Assembly (NCBI GenBank): GCA_964425745.1
Contig: CAYRNW010000007.1
Coordinates: 1-64,000, forward strand
Length of the DNA: 64,000 nt
Reading direction: 5' to 3'
From: CALCNS01 sp964425745
Lineage (GTDB): Bacteria > Bacillota > JAAYKD01
In this document: positions 45,564-54,450 of the stretch, in pieces
Position numbering within the stretch: position 1 is the first letter of the stretch
Layout: every line of letters begins with the position of its first letter
The notes under the pieces: generated by a model
Told to the model about the DNA's origin: nothing
Databases searched by the model: none
The model's input: the letters and a program-made list of their open reading frames with translations, nothing else
Translations under genes and position numbers: made by a program

Positions 45564-46153
45564 TCTGCTTCCACCTCCAATTCTTCGGTTTCCATATTTC
45601 TATAAGGCTCTTGTATTTCCCGATTCAGCTCTTTTACCTGTGCCGACTGCAATAATAGGTCATAAACCCCTGAACCCTTTTCAAAGATTTTCGCAGCTTC
45701 AAAGAAATCAGTTATACCTCGTTCCTCAGCATAGGAAATTGTTAAGTTTACATTATGTAGGGCATGGTCAATAGGTATGGTGAAGCTACCCATTCCGGGA
45801 TGATAAAAGCGGTTGTATTCCACTAATGCATGGTTTTCATCAAGGTTAAGAGTTACCCGCATTTCAAGCATTCCATGTGTGTTAAAGTCCTTGTCCTCGC
45901 TTTCGGTTTCCTCCGGGGTCAGCGGTTCAAAGACGAGCTCCGTCACATCTTCTGTTTCTAAATACTCTCCGTTATAGCTCAAATGCCCGAAAATTTCGGA
46001 AATACTTTTCTCTGGATACTGATTTTCTTTGATGTCAAAGGCATTTTTTAGTCGATAAAAACCACTGAAAACTGTTCCTGCCCCCCAATGAGTATAGTAG
46101 CCTGTAGTTTTATTGTTCTCTGTCACCTTTAAAATGCCACGATGCCCCACCAT
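45560..46153 (-). CDS. Hypothetical element-specific protein
   Basis: About 197 residues from MVGHRGILKV, five bases after GGAGG. It is acidic, with a beta-rich N-terminus (GILKVTENNKTTGYYTHWG) and no membrane segment. The middle has an acidic linker, EETESEDKD. I do not recognise a named family; the context is the conserved tra block just before the VirB4 pair. It overlaps the following gene by four bases. Confidence 0.5.
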   Translation of the reverse strand: MVGHRGILKVTENNKTTGYYTHWGAGTVFSGFYRLKNAFDIKENQYPEKSISEIFGHLSYNGEYLETEDVTELVFEPLTPEETESEDKDFNTHGMLEMRVTLNLDENHALVEYNRFYHPGMGSFTIPIDHALHNVNLTISYAEERGITDFFEAAKIFEKGSGVYDLLLQSAQVKELNREIQEPYRNMETEELEVEAE

Positions 46154-46177
46154 CTTCACCTCCTATCAAAAAAATTC

Positions 46178-46204
46178 CAGGTGTGCCTTATAAAGACACA
46201 CCTG
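46178..46204 (-). terminator. Rho-independent terminator inside the tra region
   Basis: CAGGTGTG (46178-46185) pairs with CACACCTG (46197-46204). On the minus strand the stem is followed by GAATTTTTTTG. It lies between the DUF3846 gene and the next tra gene, so it would lower expression of the VirB4 block unless read through. Confidence 0.7.
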
Positions 46205-46209
46205 TCGTA

Positions 46210-46653
46210 TTACAGTTCCAAATCTTCTTCATCATCTTGTGTTAATCCCATTTGGGCTAAAAAATCATCAACGTTGACCGCAGGTTTAACTCTCGCATAT
46301 ATCATATTGTCCATCTCTTTGTAAGAGAAGAATTCCTGCTCTTTGAAGCGTTCTGTGTATTGCGCAACCTGGTCATCTGTTAAAGAGATGTCTTCACCAT
46401 AACCATTATCACCACAGATAAAAAAAGTACCGGCAATAACATCCCCATTATCCATTCTACGGTTACCGGTCAAACCCAATAATTTTCCTTCTTCATTACA
46501 ATAAATGTGAGCATCATCTGTTAAATATAAGTACTCAATGGAACCACCTACAACAGCTTGCATAGCCCTAAAATCATTTTCTATATCTTTCACATAAGGC
46601 TGTTTTTGTGGTTCAACAATGAGCACTCGAATCAAGTTTGTATTTTCGTCCAT
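46210..46653 (-). CDS. DUF3846 protein
   Basis: 147 residues. RVLIVEPQKQPYVKDIENDF, then QAVVGGSIEYLYL, NEEGKLLGLTGNRRM and VIAGTFFICGD are the DUF3846 pattern, a small alpha-beta protein of unknown function carried by plasmids and integrative elements of Bacillota. The last 35 residues are an acidic extension. It stands just after the large secreted protein and before the terminator at 46178. Confidence 0.75.
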   Translation of the reverse strand: MDENTNLIRVLIVEPQKQPYVKDIENDFRAMQAVVGGSIEYLYLTDDAHIYCNEEGKLLGLTGNRRMDNGDVIAGTFFICGDNGYGEDISLTDDQVAQYTERFKEQEFFSYKEMDNMIYARVKPAVNVDDFLAQMGLTQDDEEDLEL

Positions 46654-46666
46654 TCAAAATCCTCCT

Positions 46667-48388
46667 TTACTGTTTTGGGGCAATATGCCAATCATCATAT
46701 AATGATCCAGAAATATTCACATAATCGTTCAAATTCATTGATAACATTCCGGCAGGTGTCCATGCATCCTGAACATAGGTATAGACTCTATACTGTCCGT
46801 TCGGATACCACACTGGGCTGAAATGACATCTTTGCCGATAGGTACTATATGGATTCGCCTTAAATTCAAACTGTGCCGAATAACCGTTCACAGTGCGGTC
46901 CAGCAATCTCCAATAGGTTTCATATGAAAACTCGGGAAAATAACTTACAGCCGTTTGCGCACCGGTTACATGGCTGCTTGGAGCCGAAGATGAGAAATTT
47001 GTTTCGACCCTGTTGTTGATACCATAACCGCTTTTCATTGTTTTGCCTGTTGCTGTGGGTGACTTGCCATCAGGTGTAATATTGCTTGATGCTGTCAGAC
47101 TTGCACTGTAAACATCGGTAAAAAAGTCATACCATCCATGATCTTCCCACCAGCCATTATCGACCCAATGTCCCCATTCGCCATGATCGCACCATTCCCA
47201 ATTTGAAATCCACACCCAATAAGGATGCCATTTTGCCCACCAGACACTCCAGGTTGCATAAGTTTTCTGAATCTTGTTCGGAATGCTTGGCGTTTTAAAC
47301 CCGTCGTTTCTGTCTATTGCGGTTGGATTAGGCGGGGGATTCTTGTCAAGGTCAACAATTTTGGCTTTTATCACGTTTTCACTCAGATAACCTTTATTTG
47401 TACTAACGGTTATCGTTACATTCTGTTCGGTCGATGGTGTCGTCCATTTGCACCATACCAATTGGCTTTCTCCTTCAGGAATTACAATATTACTCATGGT
47501 GTATATATTTCCACCGACATTAAACGTTACCGTTGCAGGACCATCTGGATTGATTTCTTTTGTCGCATTAAGTGTTACAGCAGTAATCACCTGAGTGTTG
47601 GTTCTATATTCAATTGACGTATCAACCGGGTCAGTAGGCGGAGCATCTTTATAGCTTACAATCCCTAAACCCAAATAAGTAAGAATAGTGGCATTGGATT
47701 GCCTTCCAGACGATGACCCATTCCATGCTGGAAATCCCAAATCGGAACGCTCTAAGAACATAGCCAGCGGTAAGTTTTGATGTGTTAGGCTAACCATCTT
47801 ACTCCTCAAATCACCATTTTGTATCTGATCGTACAAAGCAGCTTCATGAGCTGTCATGCCCATCTGAATACCTTGATGCTTAAAATATGCAATTGGTTCA
47901 AGAAGCAGTTTATAGTTCCCATTCGTGAGTTGCTCAAATGAGATGCCAAAATCATCGGCAATCATCCGAGCAGCGCCATCTGAACAAAAGTATTTTTTTA
48001 TTGCTTCAATGCTTGCACTTACACTGCCACTGCTTATAATTCTCGGCAAAGATACAGCCGGGCTGTGATATTGATAACTCCCCATGACAGGCGAAAGTTG
48101 GCTCCCATCTCGATAGTGAATCTTTGATTTTTTCCCAAAATGCACTATACTGGCCGATGGGCTTTGGTTTGTATAGTCGATAGGCGTACCAACAGGCTTT
48201 CCTGTTTGTGCATCGATGATGGTAACTCTCACACCATCATTACCGGGTGTCCAAGAGTTTTGACTTGTACCGTTTCCCATCCCGCCGCCACCGTTATCTA
48301 TGTTTCCATCTCCTTCTGCAAAAGCTGTTAACGGAGACGCAAACAAAAGGGCGATGATTAAAAATAAAGAGAGTATTTTGTTTTTCAT
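46667..48388 (-). CDS. Large secreted tryptophan-rich protein of the element
   Basis: About 573 residues from MKNKILSLF, with GGAGGAGG before the ATG. A clear signal peptide ends at TAFA-EG. The middle has an Ig-like or BIG-like beta domain (YRTNTQVITAVTLNATKEIN and a TITVSTNKGYL strand). Residues about 378-425 hold 13 Trp in under 50 residues (WWAKWHPYWVWISNWEW...). It has no LPXTG motif or C-terminal membrane anchor. A role in mating-pair contact or as a pilus-associated adhesin is inferred. Confidence 0.65.
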   Translation of the reverse strand: MKNKILSLFLIIALLFASPLTAFAEGDGNIDNGGGGMGNGTSQNSWTPGNDGVRVTIIDAQTGKPVGTPIDYTNQSPSASIVHFGKKSKIHYRDGSQLSPVMGSYQYHSPAVSLPRIISSGSVSASIEAIKKYFCSDGAARMIADDFGISFEQLTNGNYKLLLEPIAYFKHQGIQMGMTAHEAALYDQIQNGDLRSKMVSLTHQNLPLAMFLERSDLGFPAWNGSSSGRQSNATILTYLGLGIVSYKDAPPTDPVDTSIEYRTNTQVITAVTLNATKEINPDGPATVTFNVGGNIYTMSNIVIPEGESQLVWCKWTTPSTEQNVTITVSTNKGYLSENVIKAKIVDLDKNPPPNPTAIDRNDGFKTPSIPNKIQKTYATWSVWWAKWHPYWVWISNWEWCDHGEWGHWVDNGWWEDHGWYDFFTDVYSASLTASSNITPDGKSPTATGKTMKSGYGINNRVETNFSSSAPSSHVTGAQTAVSYFPEFSYETYWRLLDRTVNGYSAQFEFKANPYSTYRQRCHFSPVWYPNGQYRVYTYVQDAWTPAGMLSMNLNDYVNISGSLYDDWHIAPKQ

Positions 48389-48410
48389 CTTGACCTCCTC
48401 CAAAATAAAA

Positions 48411-48437
48411 AGAGGCAAATCTTTACGACTTACCTCT
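48411..48437 (-). terminator. Rho-independent terminator after the 189-residue protein gene
   Basis: AGAGGCAA and TTACCTCT form a stem of seven pairs with one mismatch; on the minus strand it is followed by TTTTTATTTT. It lies 20 bases after the upstream gene's stop and just before the ribosome binding site of the large secreted protein, so it acts as a partial block between them. Confidence 0.65.
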
Positions 48438-48457
48438 GTTTAAATGCCTATATTCAG

Positions 48458-49027
48458 TTAATTCATGTCACCAATTTGCTTATTCCAGTCCCCATCCGAT
48501 TGGCTTTTGATTTCTTCATTTGAACCACTGTTCTTGACCCAGCCAAAACCAGGAACATAGACTTCGCCTTTGCTGTTGGTTTCACCGCCAGTCGGCTTAA
48601 CCTCTTTTGGTTTTGTAGGCTCTACCGGTTTGACTGTTACGGTAGGTTTTTTGTCCGGATTGGTCAGGCTTGTATCTTTAGGGATATCGTGTGGTTTGTC
48701 GGTATCCACTGCCGTATCAGGCTTTTCAGGCGGCTGGGGTTTCACAGGAATTTCCGTCAATTGAATATCGTTAGGTTTTAATGTATTTGTGTCCTGTGTC
48801 TCTTTCGGAGCAACCTCCTGTACAGTAACAATTGGTTCATTTACTTTATCATTTTGAATTTCGCCTACAGATACAGGATTATTTGCTTCCTGCGAGGTGT
48901 CCGGTAATTTAGTTTTATCCGTTCCGTCTCCAAGCACTGCAAATATCCCTACAACGAGCAGAACACACAAACCAGACAATCCTGCAATTATAAATCCCTT
49001 TTTCATTTTAAGGGTTAATTTTTCCAT
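48458..49027 (-). CDS. Membrane-anchored proline-rich protein (DUF6550-like)
   Basis: 189 residues with a GGAGGT ribosome binding site. One transmembrane helix (GFIIAGLSGLCVLLVVGIFAVL) precedes a long Pro/Thr/Lys-rich extracellular stalk (KPTVTVKPVEPTKPKEVKPT) and a final YVPGFGWVKNSG motif. Proteins of this shape recur in these elements and seem to be surface spacers; the DUF6550 label is from memory. It is the first gene after the promoter at 49089. Confidence 0.6.
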   Translation of the reverse strand: MEKLTLKMKKGFIIAGLSGLCVLLVVGIFAVLGDGTDKTKLPDTSQEANNPVSVGEIQNDKVNEPIVTVQEVAPKETQDTNTLKPNDIQLTEIPVKPQPPEKPDTAVDTDKPHDIPKDTSLTNPDKKPTVTVKPVEPTKPKEVKPTGGETNSKGEVYVPGFGWVKNSGSNEEIKSQSDGDWNKQIGDMN

Positions 49028-49088
49028 AACAACATACCTCCTTCAAAGGCATAAATCAATATATCAAGTTGTACAGCTTCTTGGCTAC

Positions 49089-49117
49089 ATTATACCACCG
49101 GACTTGCGTAACGTCCA
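49089..49117 (-). promoter_or_regulatory. Promoter with extended -10
   Basis: On the minus strand TGGTATAAT (extended -10; TATAAT at 49089-49094) lies 17 bases from a -35 TGGACG (49112-49117). It points to the 189-residue protein gene, leaving a leader of about 60 bases. This is the best promoter I see in the tra region. Confidence 0.65.
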
Positions 49118-49150
49118 GTAATATTTATGCACTATGTTGCGTATCGTTCC
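49096..49150. promoter_or_regulatory. Operator-like repeats at the tra promoter
   Basis: TTGCGTAACGTCC (49104-49116) and TTGCGTATCGTTCC (49137-49150) are near-identical direct repeats 33 bases apart, three helical turns. In addition, ACCGGAC...GTCCAGT (49096-49118) is an inverted repeat with one mismatch that fills the -35/-10 spacer. A regulator binding side by side is expected. Confidence 0.5.
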
Positions 49151-49183
49151 GATGTTTTATCACCATAAATTATATAGGCTCTA

Positions 49184-49729
49184 TCAGAACTTAGGTGTAT
49201 AACCGGCTTTGAGTTTCATTTTTATCTGCATCGGCGGTAAATGCCCCCATCCAAAAGATAATGGCACAGCTATATCAACTGTACCCTCAACGGTGAGTTG
49301 GCTGATTCCGTTTATATTTGACGGAGCCAAAGGAGCATTAGTTACGCTAACCGACAATCCTGAAACTGCATATTCCAATGTACTGCCGGCATACTTAACA
49401 TACTTGCCATTTTCTTGTTTCAATCCAAGATTATCCTTGAGTCTTCCGTAAATGTCTCCGGTCGTTATATTTTGATTCCAAGATGTCCCTGACAGAACAT
49501 ATCCCCCTGAGTAGCCTTCCCGCAGACCGTTATAAGCTTTATCCCAATTTTCAGTAGCTACATCAATTACTGCTGATTGTACAGCATCTCTTACACCTAC
49601 AGCCACTATCATCAACCGCATATACTCAAAGGCAGCACCAGACAAAATAATGATAGCAAGCACAATTGCAACAATTAAAGGTGTAGAGCTGCCCTTTTTA
49701 TCAGATAGAACTTTTTTCAATTTCGTCAC
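49184..49729 (-). CDS. TadE-like pseudopilin
   Basis: 181 residues. A basic leader DKKGSSTPLIVAIVLAIIIL with the processing Gly before Ser marks a type IV-prepilin-like N-terminus, followed by EYMRLMIVAVGVRDAVQSAV as in TadE proteins. The rest is a soluble pilin-like domain. It overlaps the DUF4320 gene by four bases. It would be cut by the prepilin peptidase at 56019 and form part of the Tad pilus. Confidence 0.7.
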   Translation of the reverse strand: MTKLKKVLSDKKGSSTPLIVAIVLAIIILSGAAFEYMRLMIVAVGVRDAVQSAVIDVATENWDKAYNGLREGYSGGYVLSGTSWNQNITTGDIYGRLKDNLGLKQENGKYVKYAGSTLEYAVSGLSVSVTNAPLAPSNINGISQLTVEGTVDIAVPLSFGWGHLPPMQIKMKLKAGYTPKF

Positions 49730-50121
49730 TTATGATACACCTCCGATGTCCCCGTTGCCTTTGATGTCAGTGTGATTGGAAATGAAGCAAATTCACCAAA
49801 CAGCCCAATGTTTACGGAAGAAGTCAAAGTAACGGTAAATTCTTCATTGAGTTGAATATTGCCCATTCTCGACCATTGTATCGTAGGATTTAATCCTGTT
49901 TGATTACGAAGTTGTTCCGCTTTGACTGAGGTAGCACTTCCTACGGCACCGGCAATTTCAGCAGTCCTGCAAAGTTCAGTGGCGAATGTATCTAATTGTT
50001 GCTTTGCGATAAATACAGGCATAACCTTTACAATAAGCGCCAAGACCATTGCAATCGCCAAAACCAAAACACATGCATCAACAAAGCTCGCACCTTTTTT
50101 ATCTTTAAATAACTCAATCAA
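49726..50121 (-). CDS. DUF4320 pseudopilin-like protein
   Basis: 131 residues. KDKKGASFVDACVLVLAIAM shows the prepilin-type cleavage context and hydrophobic helix, then VKVMPVFIAKQQLDTFATEL as in DUF4320, a family found only with Gram-positive Tad loci and integrative elements. Probably a minor pilin paired with the overlapping TadE-like gene downstream. Confidence 0.75.
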   Translation of the reverse strand: MIELFKDKKGASFVDACVLVLAIAMVLALIVKVMPVFIAKQQLDTFATELCRTAEIAGAVGSATSVKAEQLRNQTGLNPTIQWSRMGNIQLNEEFTVTLTSSVNIGLFGEFASFPITLTSKATGTSEVYHK

Positions 50122-50156
50122 TCGTGACCCTCCTTTCCTTGAACATAAAAATACAG

Positions 50157-51044
50157 TTAGAACATCTTACCGAGTGCATTAATAATCTCATAACCGAGGA
50201 TACCAAGATACATGAGCAAGAAGCAGCCGAGCATAATAAATGAAAATTTCTTGACCTTTCCAGGCTGTTTCATAGCAATCAATTTCAGCTTTTGAAGTTC
50301 CATTTGCTTAAAGTCATGGTTAAGCATTTCAAAATACATGACTCCGTTATCTCCGCGCTTTACAGATATAAGCCCTCGTACAACATCGGACAGCATGGTG
50401 CTGCCGATTCGGGATTCCAACCTTGTAAGTGCTGTTTCTTCGTTGCCTGATTTCATGTCTGCAATGGTTATTTCAAGTTCCTGTCTGAAGCTTTCTCCTG
50501 CACTTTTTTGATAGGATTGTAAAATCGCCGGGACATCGCGAGTTGCTTTTAGAGACTGTGATACGGTAGAAACGAACCTTGGCAATTCATATTCAATTTC
50601 TTCCCGCTTCTGTCGCAGAATTTCATCAGCAAGGCGAAACTCTTTGAAAAGTACTGCAATAGCCAGCAATATGATAACCGGCGCCAAGATTGGGAGAATT
50701 GGTAAAATGGGTATAAGCAAAGCAGCTATCAGCCCTGATTTAACCCAGGCTTTTGCTACGTAAGTTTCCGGTGTAAGTTTGATACCTGCGGATTTTAAAG
50801 TAGTAGTCATTTTTCTTTTCTTGTAATCGTCCATCCTTATAAATTTAGAAAGCTTGGAAGCCAATTCAAAAATAATGGCTTCCATGTTTTTGGTCTGCTT
50901 TTTATCCTGCCTTGCAGCATTTAGTACTGCCTTGGTTGTCGCTATCCTCGGCAGGTGAAGTGCCTCTGCAAAGATGAAGCACATACCTCCTGCCAAAAAC
51001 AACCCGGAAGCAGTCAAAATGAAGAACAACATCAAATCTCCCAT
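50157..51044 (-). CDS. tadC: TadC-like inner-membrane pilus assembly protein
   Basis: 295 residues with helices at the N-terminus, at about 100-140 (SGLIAALLIPILPILPILAP) and at the C-terminus. The type II secretion F-like cytoplasmic domain carries ELPRFVSTVSQSLKATRDVP and FRQELEITIADMKSGN. TadB and TadC form the membrane platform on which TadA acts. The gene overlaps radC by 13 bases, an element-specific insertion in the tad order. Confidence 0.8.
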   Translation of the reverse strand: MGDLMLFFILTASGLFLAGGMCFIFAEALHLPRIATTKAVLNAARQDKKQTKNMEAIIFELASKLSKFIRMDDYKKRKMTTTLKSAGIKLTPETYVAKAWVKSGLIAALLIPILPILPILAPVIILLAIAVLFKEFRLADEILRQKREEIEYELPRFVSTVSQSLKATRDVPAILQSYQKSAGESFRQELEITIADMKSGNEETALTRLESRIGSTMLSDVVRGLISVKRGDNGVMYFEMLNHDFKQMELQKLKLIAMKQPGKVKKFSFIMLGCFLLMYLGILGYEIINALGKMF

Positions 51045-51817
51045 TCTTCTTCCTCCTCGCCATCCTGTTCAAAAAAATACATGCTGTCCATTTCTAAATC
51101 ATCTTTGTCCAACGTGCCAGCATTGAATCCCATTGTTTCTTCTCTGACTGTCTTCCCATCACTCAAAGGAACCGCATCATAACTTATACTTTTGGGTGAT
51201 GGGAGGGGAATATTCCCCTTTTCGGCCATGGAGTAGTAATTGATATTTGCAATGATAATATGATCTACCACGCTGATTTGAAGTGGTGCAAAGATGGAAA
51301 CCAATTTTTCTGTGATATCTCGATCTTGGATTGAAGGATTCAGGCTTCCCCCAGGATGATTATGTGCTAAAATGATTGATTTGCAGTCACAGTCAAGAGC
51401 AGCCTTCAGAACCATCCTCGGATAAACAACTGCTTCTCCGATACTTCCTTCAGATAATGTCCTTGTTTCAATGATGTTGTTGCCGCTATCCAAAAAGGCT
51501 GCCATAAACTTCTCCTTGTCTTTAATGCCGCCCAATAAGGAAACAAAATATTCTCCTGCTACTGTAGAAGCGTTAAGCACAATCTTGTTCTCTTTCTCCT
51601 GTAATTTGAGAAGCTTATAGGTAGATATAAACTCATTTAAGACATGGATCTTTTCAAGCTGCTGTTTGTTAGGCTCAATAATGTTGGGATGCTCTAAAAC
51701 ATTAAATAGATTGTTCTCGGCTGCATATTTTTTGAGTTTATTTTCAGAAATCCCTATAAGCCTCGTCAAACCTTTAATGAAATTGGATGCATAAGCCTCA
51801 TCATACTTTTTCTTCAC
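51032..51817 (-). CDS. radC: RadC/JAB-family protein
   Basis: 261 residues. The C-terminal JAB/MPN+ metal site is SIILAHNHPGGSLNPSIQDRD, preceded by VLNASTVAGEYFVSLLGG, as in RadC-like proteins common on mobile elements. RadC is not proven to be a repair enzyme; these proteins are thought to be metalloisopeptidase-fold. It lies between an unknown 98-residue gene (one-base contact) and tadC. A C-terminal acidic tail (DKDDLEMDSMYFFEQDGEEE) is unusual. Confidence 0.78.
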   Translation of the reverse strand: MKKKYDEAYASNFIKGLTRLIGISENKLKKYAAENNLFNVLEHPNIIEPNKQQLEKIHVLNEFISTYKLLKLQEKENKIVLNASTVAGEYFVSLLGGIKDKEKFMAAFLDSGNNIIETRTLSEGSIGEAVVYPRMVLKAALDCDCKSIILAHNHPGGSLNPSIQDRDITEKLVSIFAPLQISVVDHIIIANINYYSMAEKGNIPLPSPKSISYDAVPLSDGKTVREETMGFNAGTLDKDDLEMDSMYFFEQDGEEEEEWEI

Positions 51818-52113
51818 TACTTTGCACCACCTTCCGTGCTGTCAATCTTCTGTGTTCTTATTTCATTGGCCACCAACTCCGGCATTACTTCTTCGCCCAT
51901 ACCGAACAGCACAAGCCTTACAGCATCCAGCTTTTCAAAGACATCAGCTGAAAAGTCGAAGGATTCAAGATTTTTGAAAAACGCCTCTGCCCCATTGTAC
52001 TGGATGCACCTGCTGATTTGCTCTGTAATATCCGAGTCAACTTTAAAGAGCCTCCCTAAAAGTTGGGAAGCTCTTTCATAATCTTTCTGTTTAATTGTTA
52101 TATCTTGTAACAT
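51817..52113 (-). CDS. Hypothetical small protein before RadC
   Basis: 98 residues, acidic and helical (LGRLFKVDSDITEQISRCIQ). The family is not recognised. It touches the radC start by one base, so the two are coupled; I infer an element-specific accessory protein. Confidence 0.5.
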   Translation of the reverse strand: MLQDITIKQKDYERASQLLGRLFKVDSDITEQISRCIQYNGAEAFFKNLESFDFSADVFEKLDAVRLVLFGMGEEVMPELVANEIRTQKIDSTEGGAK

Positions 52114-52172
52114 GGTGAAAACCCCTTTCTTGCTTATATTTGTGTTAAACGATTTTTGGTTTTGATTTGACT

Positions 52173-53102
52173 TTACCTCTTATACTCAATTGGCTTGGTA
52201 AGCCTGATTACTGCAGCAAAGGAAACGAGTATTGCAAAGGCAGATATAGCCAGTATCCCTTTACCAAATGCCGTATTTACAAGCACTGAATACCAATCCC
52301 TATTTAGGAAATAAATAAGCGGAATATTTGCCACCAAAAGCAAAGCCATTGTGATAAATTCTTTCAATGGTTCATACATCAGATAATCCAGTTCTGCTGA
52401 AACAATCCTCATATCAGAAAGCTTTGAGATGATTGGTGACAATGTAGTTTTTAATGTTTTGTCCTCTTGGCAGGCAATCATGGCATCTACCCACTCGCTA
52501 AAAACATAATGGTTCAACTTTGGTTTCATATCGGAAAGAGCCTGCTTCACATTAACATTAATCATTTTCGCCTGTGTCAAGAATGATTGAAAAACATTGG
52601 AGATTGGTGGATTCAGATAGCTGATATTCTCCTGAACAGCAGTAATGATACTCTCATTTCTCAAATAGCTTGTGGTGATGATTGACAGAGCTGTTTCCAT
52701 TTCTGCATTCATTTGCTTTTTGTAGGAATGAGAAGTAAAAATCAAATACCAGAAGGGCACAAGTGCCAGCCCAATTGAAGCAACGGGAATCATTAAAAAG
52801 TTATCCATGAGGACAGAAGTAAATAACCCTATTACCATGAGAAAAAAGGATAACGCACATATTGCTCCAAATTCTCCTTCCTTGCCCATGAGGGATAAAA
52901 CCTCTTTGGCATCTCTTACGGTTTTTCTGATTCCTTTAACAGGCTTTGGATTTTTAATTGCTTCAATTCTCTTTCCAATTGGTGTTTTACGGTTCTGAAA
53001 AGGCCTAACAACACTTTCGGCAAACTCAAAAGGCGATAAATTTAAAATCAAAAAGAATCCTGCAATCAGACCTGCAAAGGCGATTAAAATAAGCAATGTC
53101 AT
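52173..53102 (-). CDS. tadB: TadB-like inner-membrane pilus assembly protein
   Basis: 309 residues. A helix at the very N-terminus (LLILIAFAGLIAGFFLIL), a pair near 85-130, and a C-terminal pair flank a T2SSF-like domain (EMETALSIITTSYLRNESII). The charged loop RKTPIGKRIEAIKNPKPVKG fits TadB. It lies one base after tadA, in the usual tadA-tadB order. Confidence 0.8.
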   Translation of the reverse strand: MTLLILIAFAGLIAGFFLILNLSPFEFAESVVRPFQNRKTPIGKRIEAIKNPKPVKGIRKTVRDAKEVLSLMGKEGEFGAICALSFFLMVIGLFTSVLMDNFLMIPVASIGLALVPFWYLIFTSHSYKKQMNAEMETALSIITTSYLRNESIITAVQENISYLNPPISNVFQSFLTQAKMINVNVKQALSDMKPKLNHYVFSEWVDAMIACQEDKTLKTTLSPIISKLSDMRIVSAELDYLMYEPLKEFITMALLLVANIPLIYFLNRDWYSVLVNTAFGKGILAISAFAILVSFAAVIRLTKPIEYKR

Positions 53103-53103
53103 G

Positions 53104-54450
53104 CTACATCACTCCTTCCGTGATTTTTTCAAGCAGGCCTACAGGCATACCGTTTTCAAGAAGCCGCTTTTGCAGGCTGTGTGATATATTGCCGACCTTC
53201 TGATATTCACCCTTAATCTGCACCTTGCCGTCTACAACCGTATTCTCAGTGATATGGTAACGAAAAAGAGTGTGAATTTTGCGTGTCCCGTCTTCGCAAA
53301 TCTCACACTCTGTTATTTCCATGACTTTACGGCTGTTATCCTCTAACTTCTTGACAAACATAACCAGCGGAAAGGCTTCTGTCACAAGGTTATATAAAGT
53401 TTTATCATTGATATCATATTTCTGGGTACACAGTGTTACCATACGATGGTATGTGGCGGTACAACTGTTGGCATGGGTGGTAGTGATAACGGCATGGCCG
53501 GTTCGAGCTGCTTCCTGTGCTGCAAAAGCCTCTGCCGATTTCATTTCACCGACACAGATAACATCAGGGTTGCAAGTAAGGGCATACTCCAAAAGTTTTT
53601 CCTGGTCGATATTCTGCTTGGGATCTTCCGAATATCGGGTGACGGTATGCACCACATTGTTGATAACATTGCCCTTTTCATCCTCTTTTACAAGGTCAAA
53701 TTCCCGACAGCCATTCTCAATTGTAAAAATACGTTTTTCATCTGGAACGGTAGATAAAAGCCAGCTCATCAAAGTGGTTTTGCCCGAACCGGTACTGCCG
53801 GTTACACACATTGACAGCCCGTACCTCAAACAGGTACTTAAGAAGTCCAACATCTGTGCAGTGGCAGTACTATTTTTTATAAAATCATTTCTCGTCAGCC
53901 TCTGAGGATTAACAATACGGATTGAAGCAGCCACGCCCTTATCAGCATCAGTAATAGGGTTTCCTAAAACAGTAATACGGATTTTATTGGAAAGATGCCC
54001 CACCACACCGGGCTGTGAATTATCGAGTATCATACCGGATTTGTGAAGTAATCTGCGGACTACATCAACGGCATGTTCGGGGCTGTTAAACTTTTCAGAG
54101 GAAGGGAGAACCCTTCCATCTGAATAAGTTATCTTGACATCTTTCCAACTGTTGATATTAATCTCCTCAATATTGGTTGCAAAAAGATATTGGGTTAGAA
54201 AAGAGAACTCTGCCATCTCTGTGTACAGGCGCTCAACGAGTTCTTCTCCATTCATGCCTACTACGCCCAATCTGTAATCGGTAAGGTATTTTGCGATATA
54301 CGCAGTTATTTGTTGTTTCTGTTCTGCCGGGTTATATGCAATCATGGTGGAATATTTACTTGATAAGTATTCCTGTATTTCTTTTAGAACCTCAGAAAAT
54401 TCTTTTTTGTTTTTAGCCACATTATAGAACAGGCCTATATTTCTACTCAT
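53104..54450 (-). CDS. tadA: TadA/CpaF-type secretion ATPase
   Basis: 448 residues from MSRNIGLF, with AAGGCGG upstream. The P-loop is GSTGSGKTT near residue 215, followed by ENGCREFDLV (Asp box-like), DVICVGEMKSAEAFAAQEA (Walker B) and ARTGHAVITTTHAN (His box). Together they define the CpaF/TadA family that drives pilus polymerisation. It overlaps the TadZ-like gene by eight bases. Confidence 0.9.
   Translation of the reverse strand: MSRNIGLFYNVAKNKKEFSEVLKEIQEYLSSKYSTMIAYNPAEQKQQITAYIAKYLTDYRLGVVGMNGEELVERLYTEMAEFSFLTQYLFATNIEEININSWKDVKITYSDGRVLPSSEKFNSPEHAVDVVRRLLHKSGMILDNSQPGVVGHLSNKIRITVLGNPITDADKGVAASIRIVNPQRLTRNDFIKNSTATAQMLDFLSTCLRYGLSMCVTGSTGSGKTTLMSWLLSTVPDEKRIFTIENGCREFDLVKEDEKGNVINNVVHTVTRYSEDPKQNIDQEKLLEYALTCNPDVICVGEMKSAEAFAAQEAARTGHAVITTTHANSCTATYHRMVTLCTQKYDINDKTLYNLVTEAFPLVMFVKKLEDNSRKVMEITECEICEDGTRKIHTLFRYHITENTVVDGKVQIKGEYQKVGNISHSLQKRLLENGMPVGLLEKITEGVM

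Noticed and set aside
53279..53905. Plus-strand open frame of 208 codons inside tadA
   Set aside because: It is antisense to a gene with complete TadA motifs, has no ribosome binding site, and its product is Ser/Leu/Val-rich without family resemblance.
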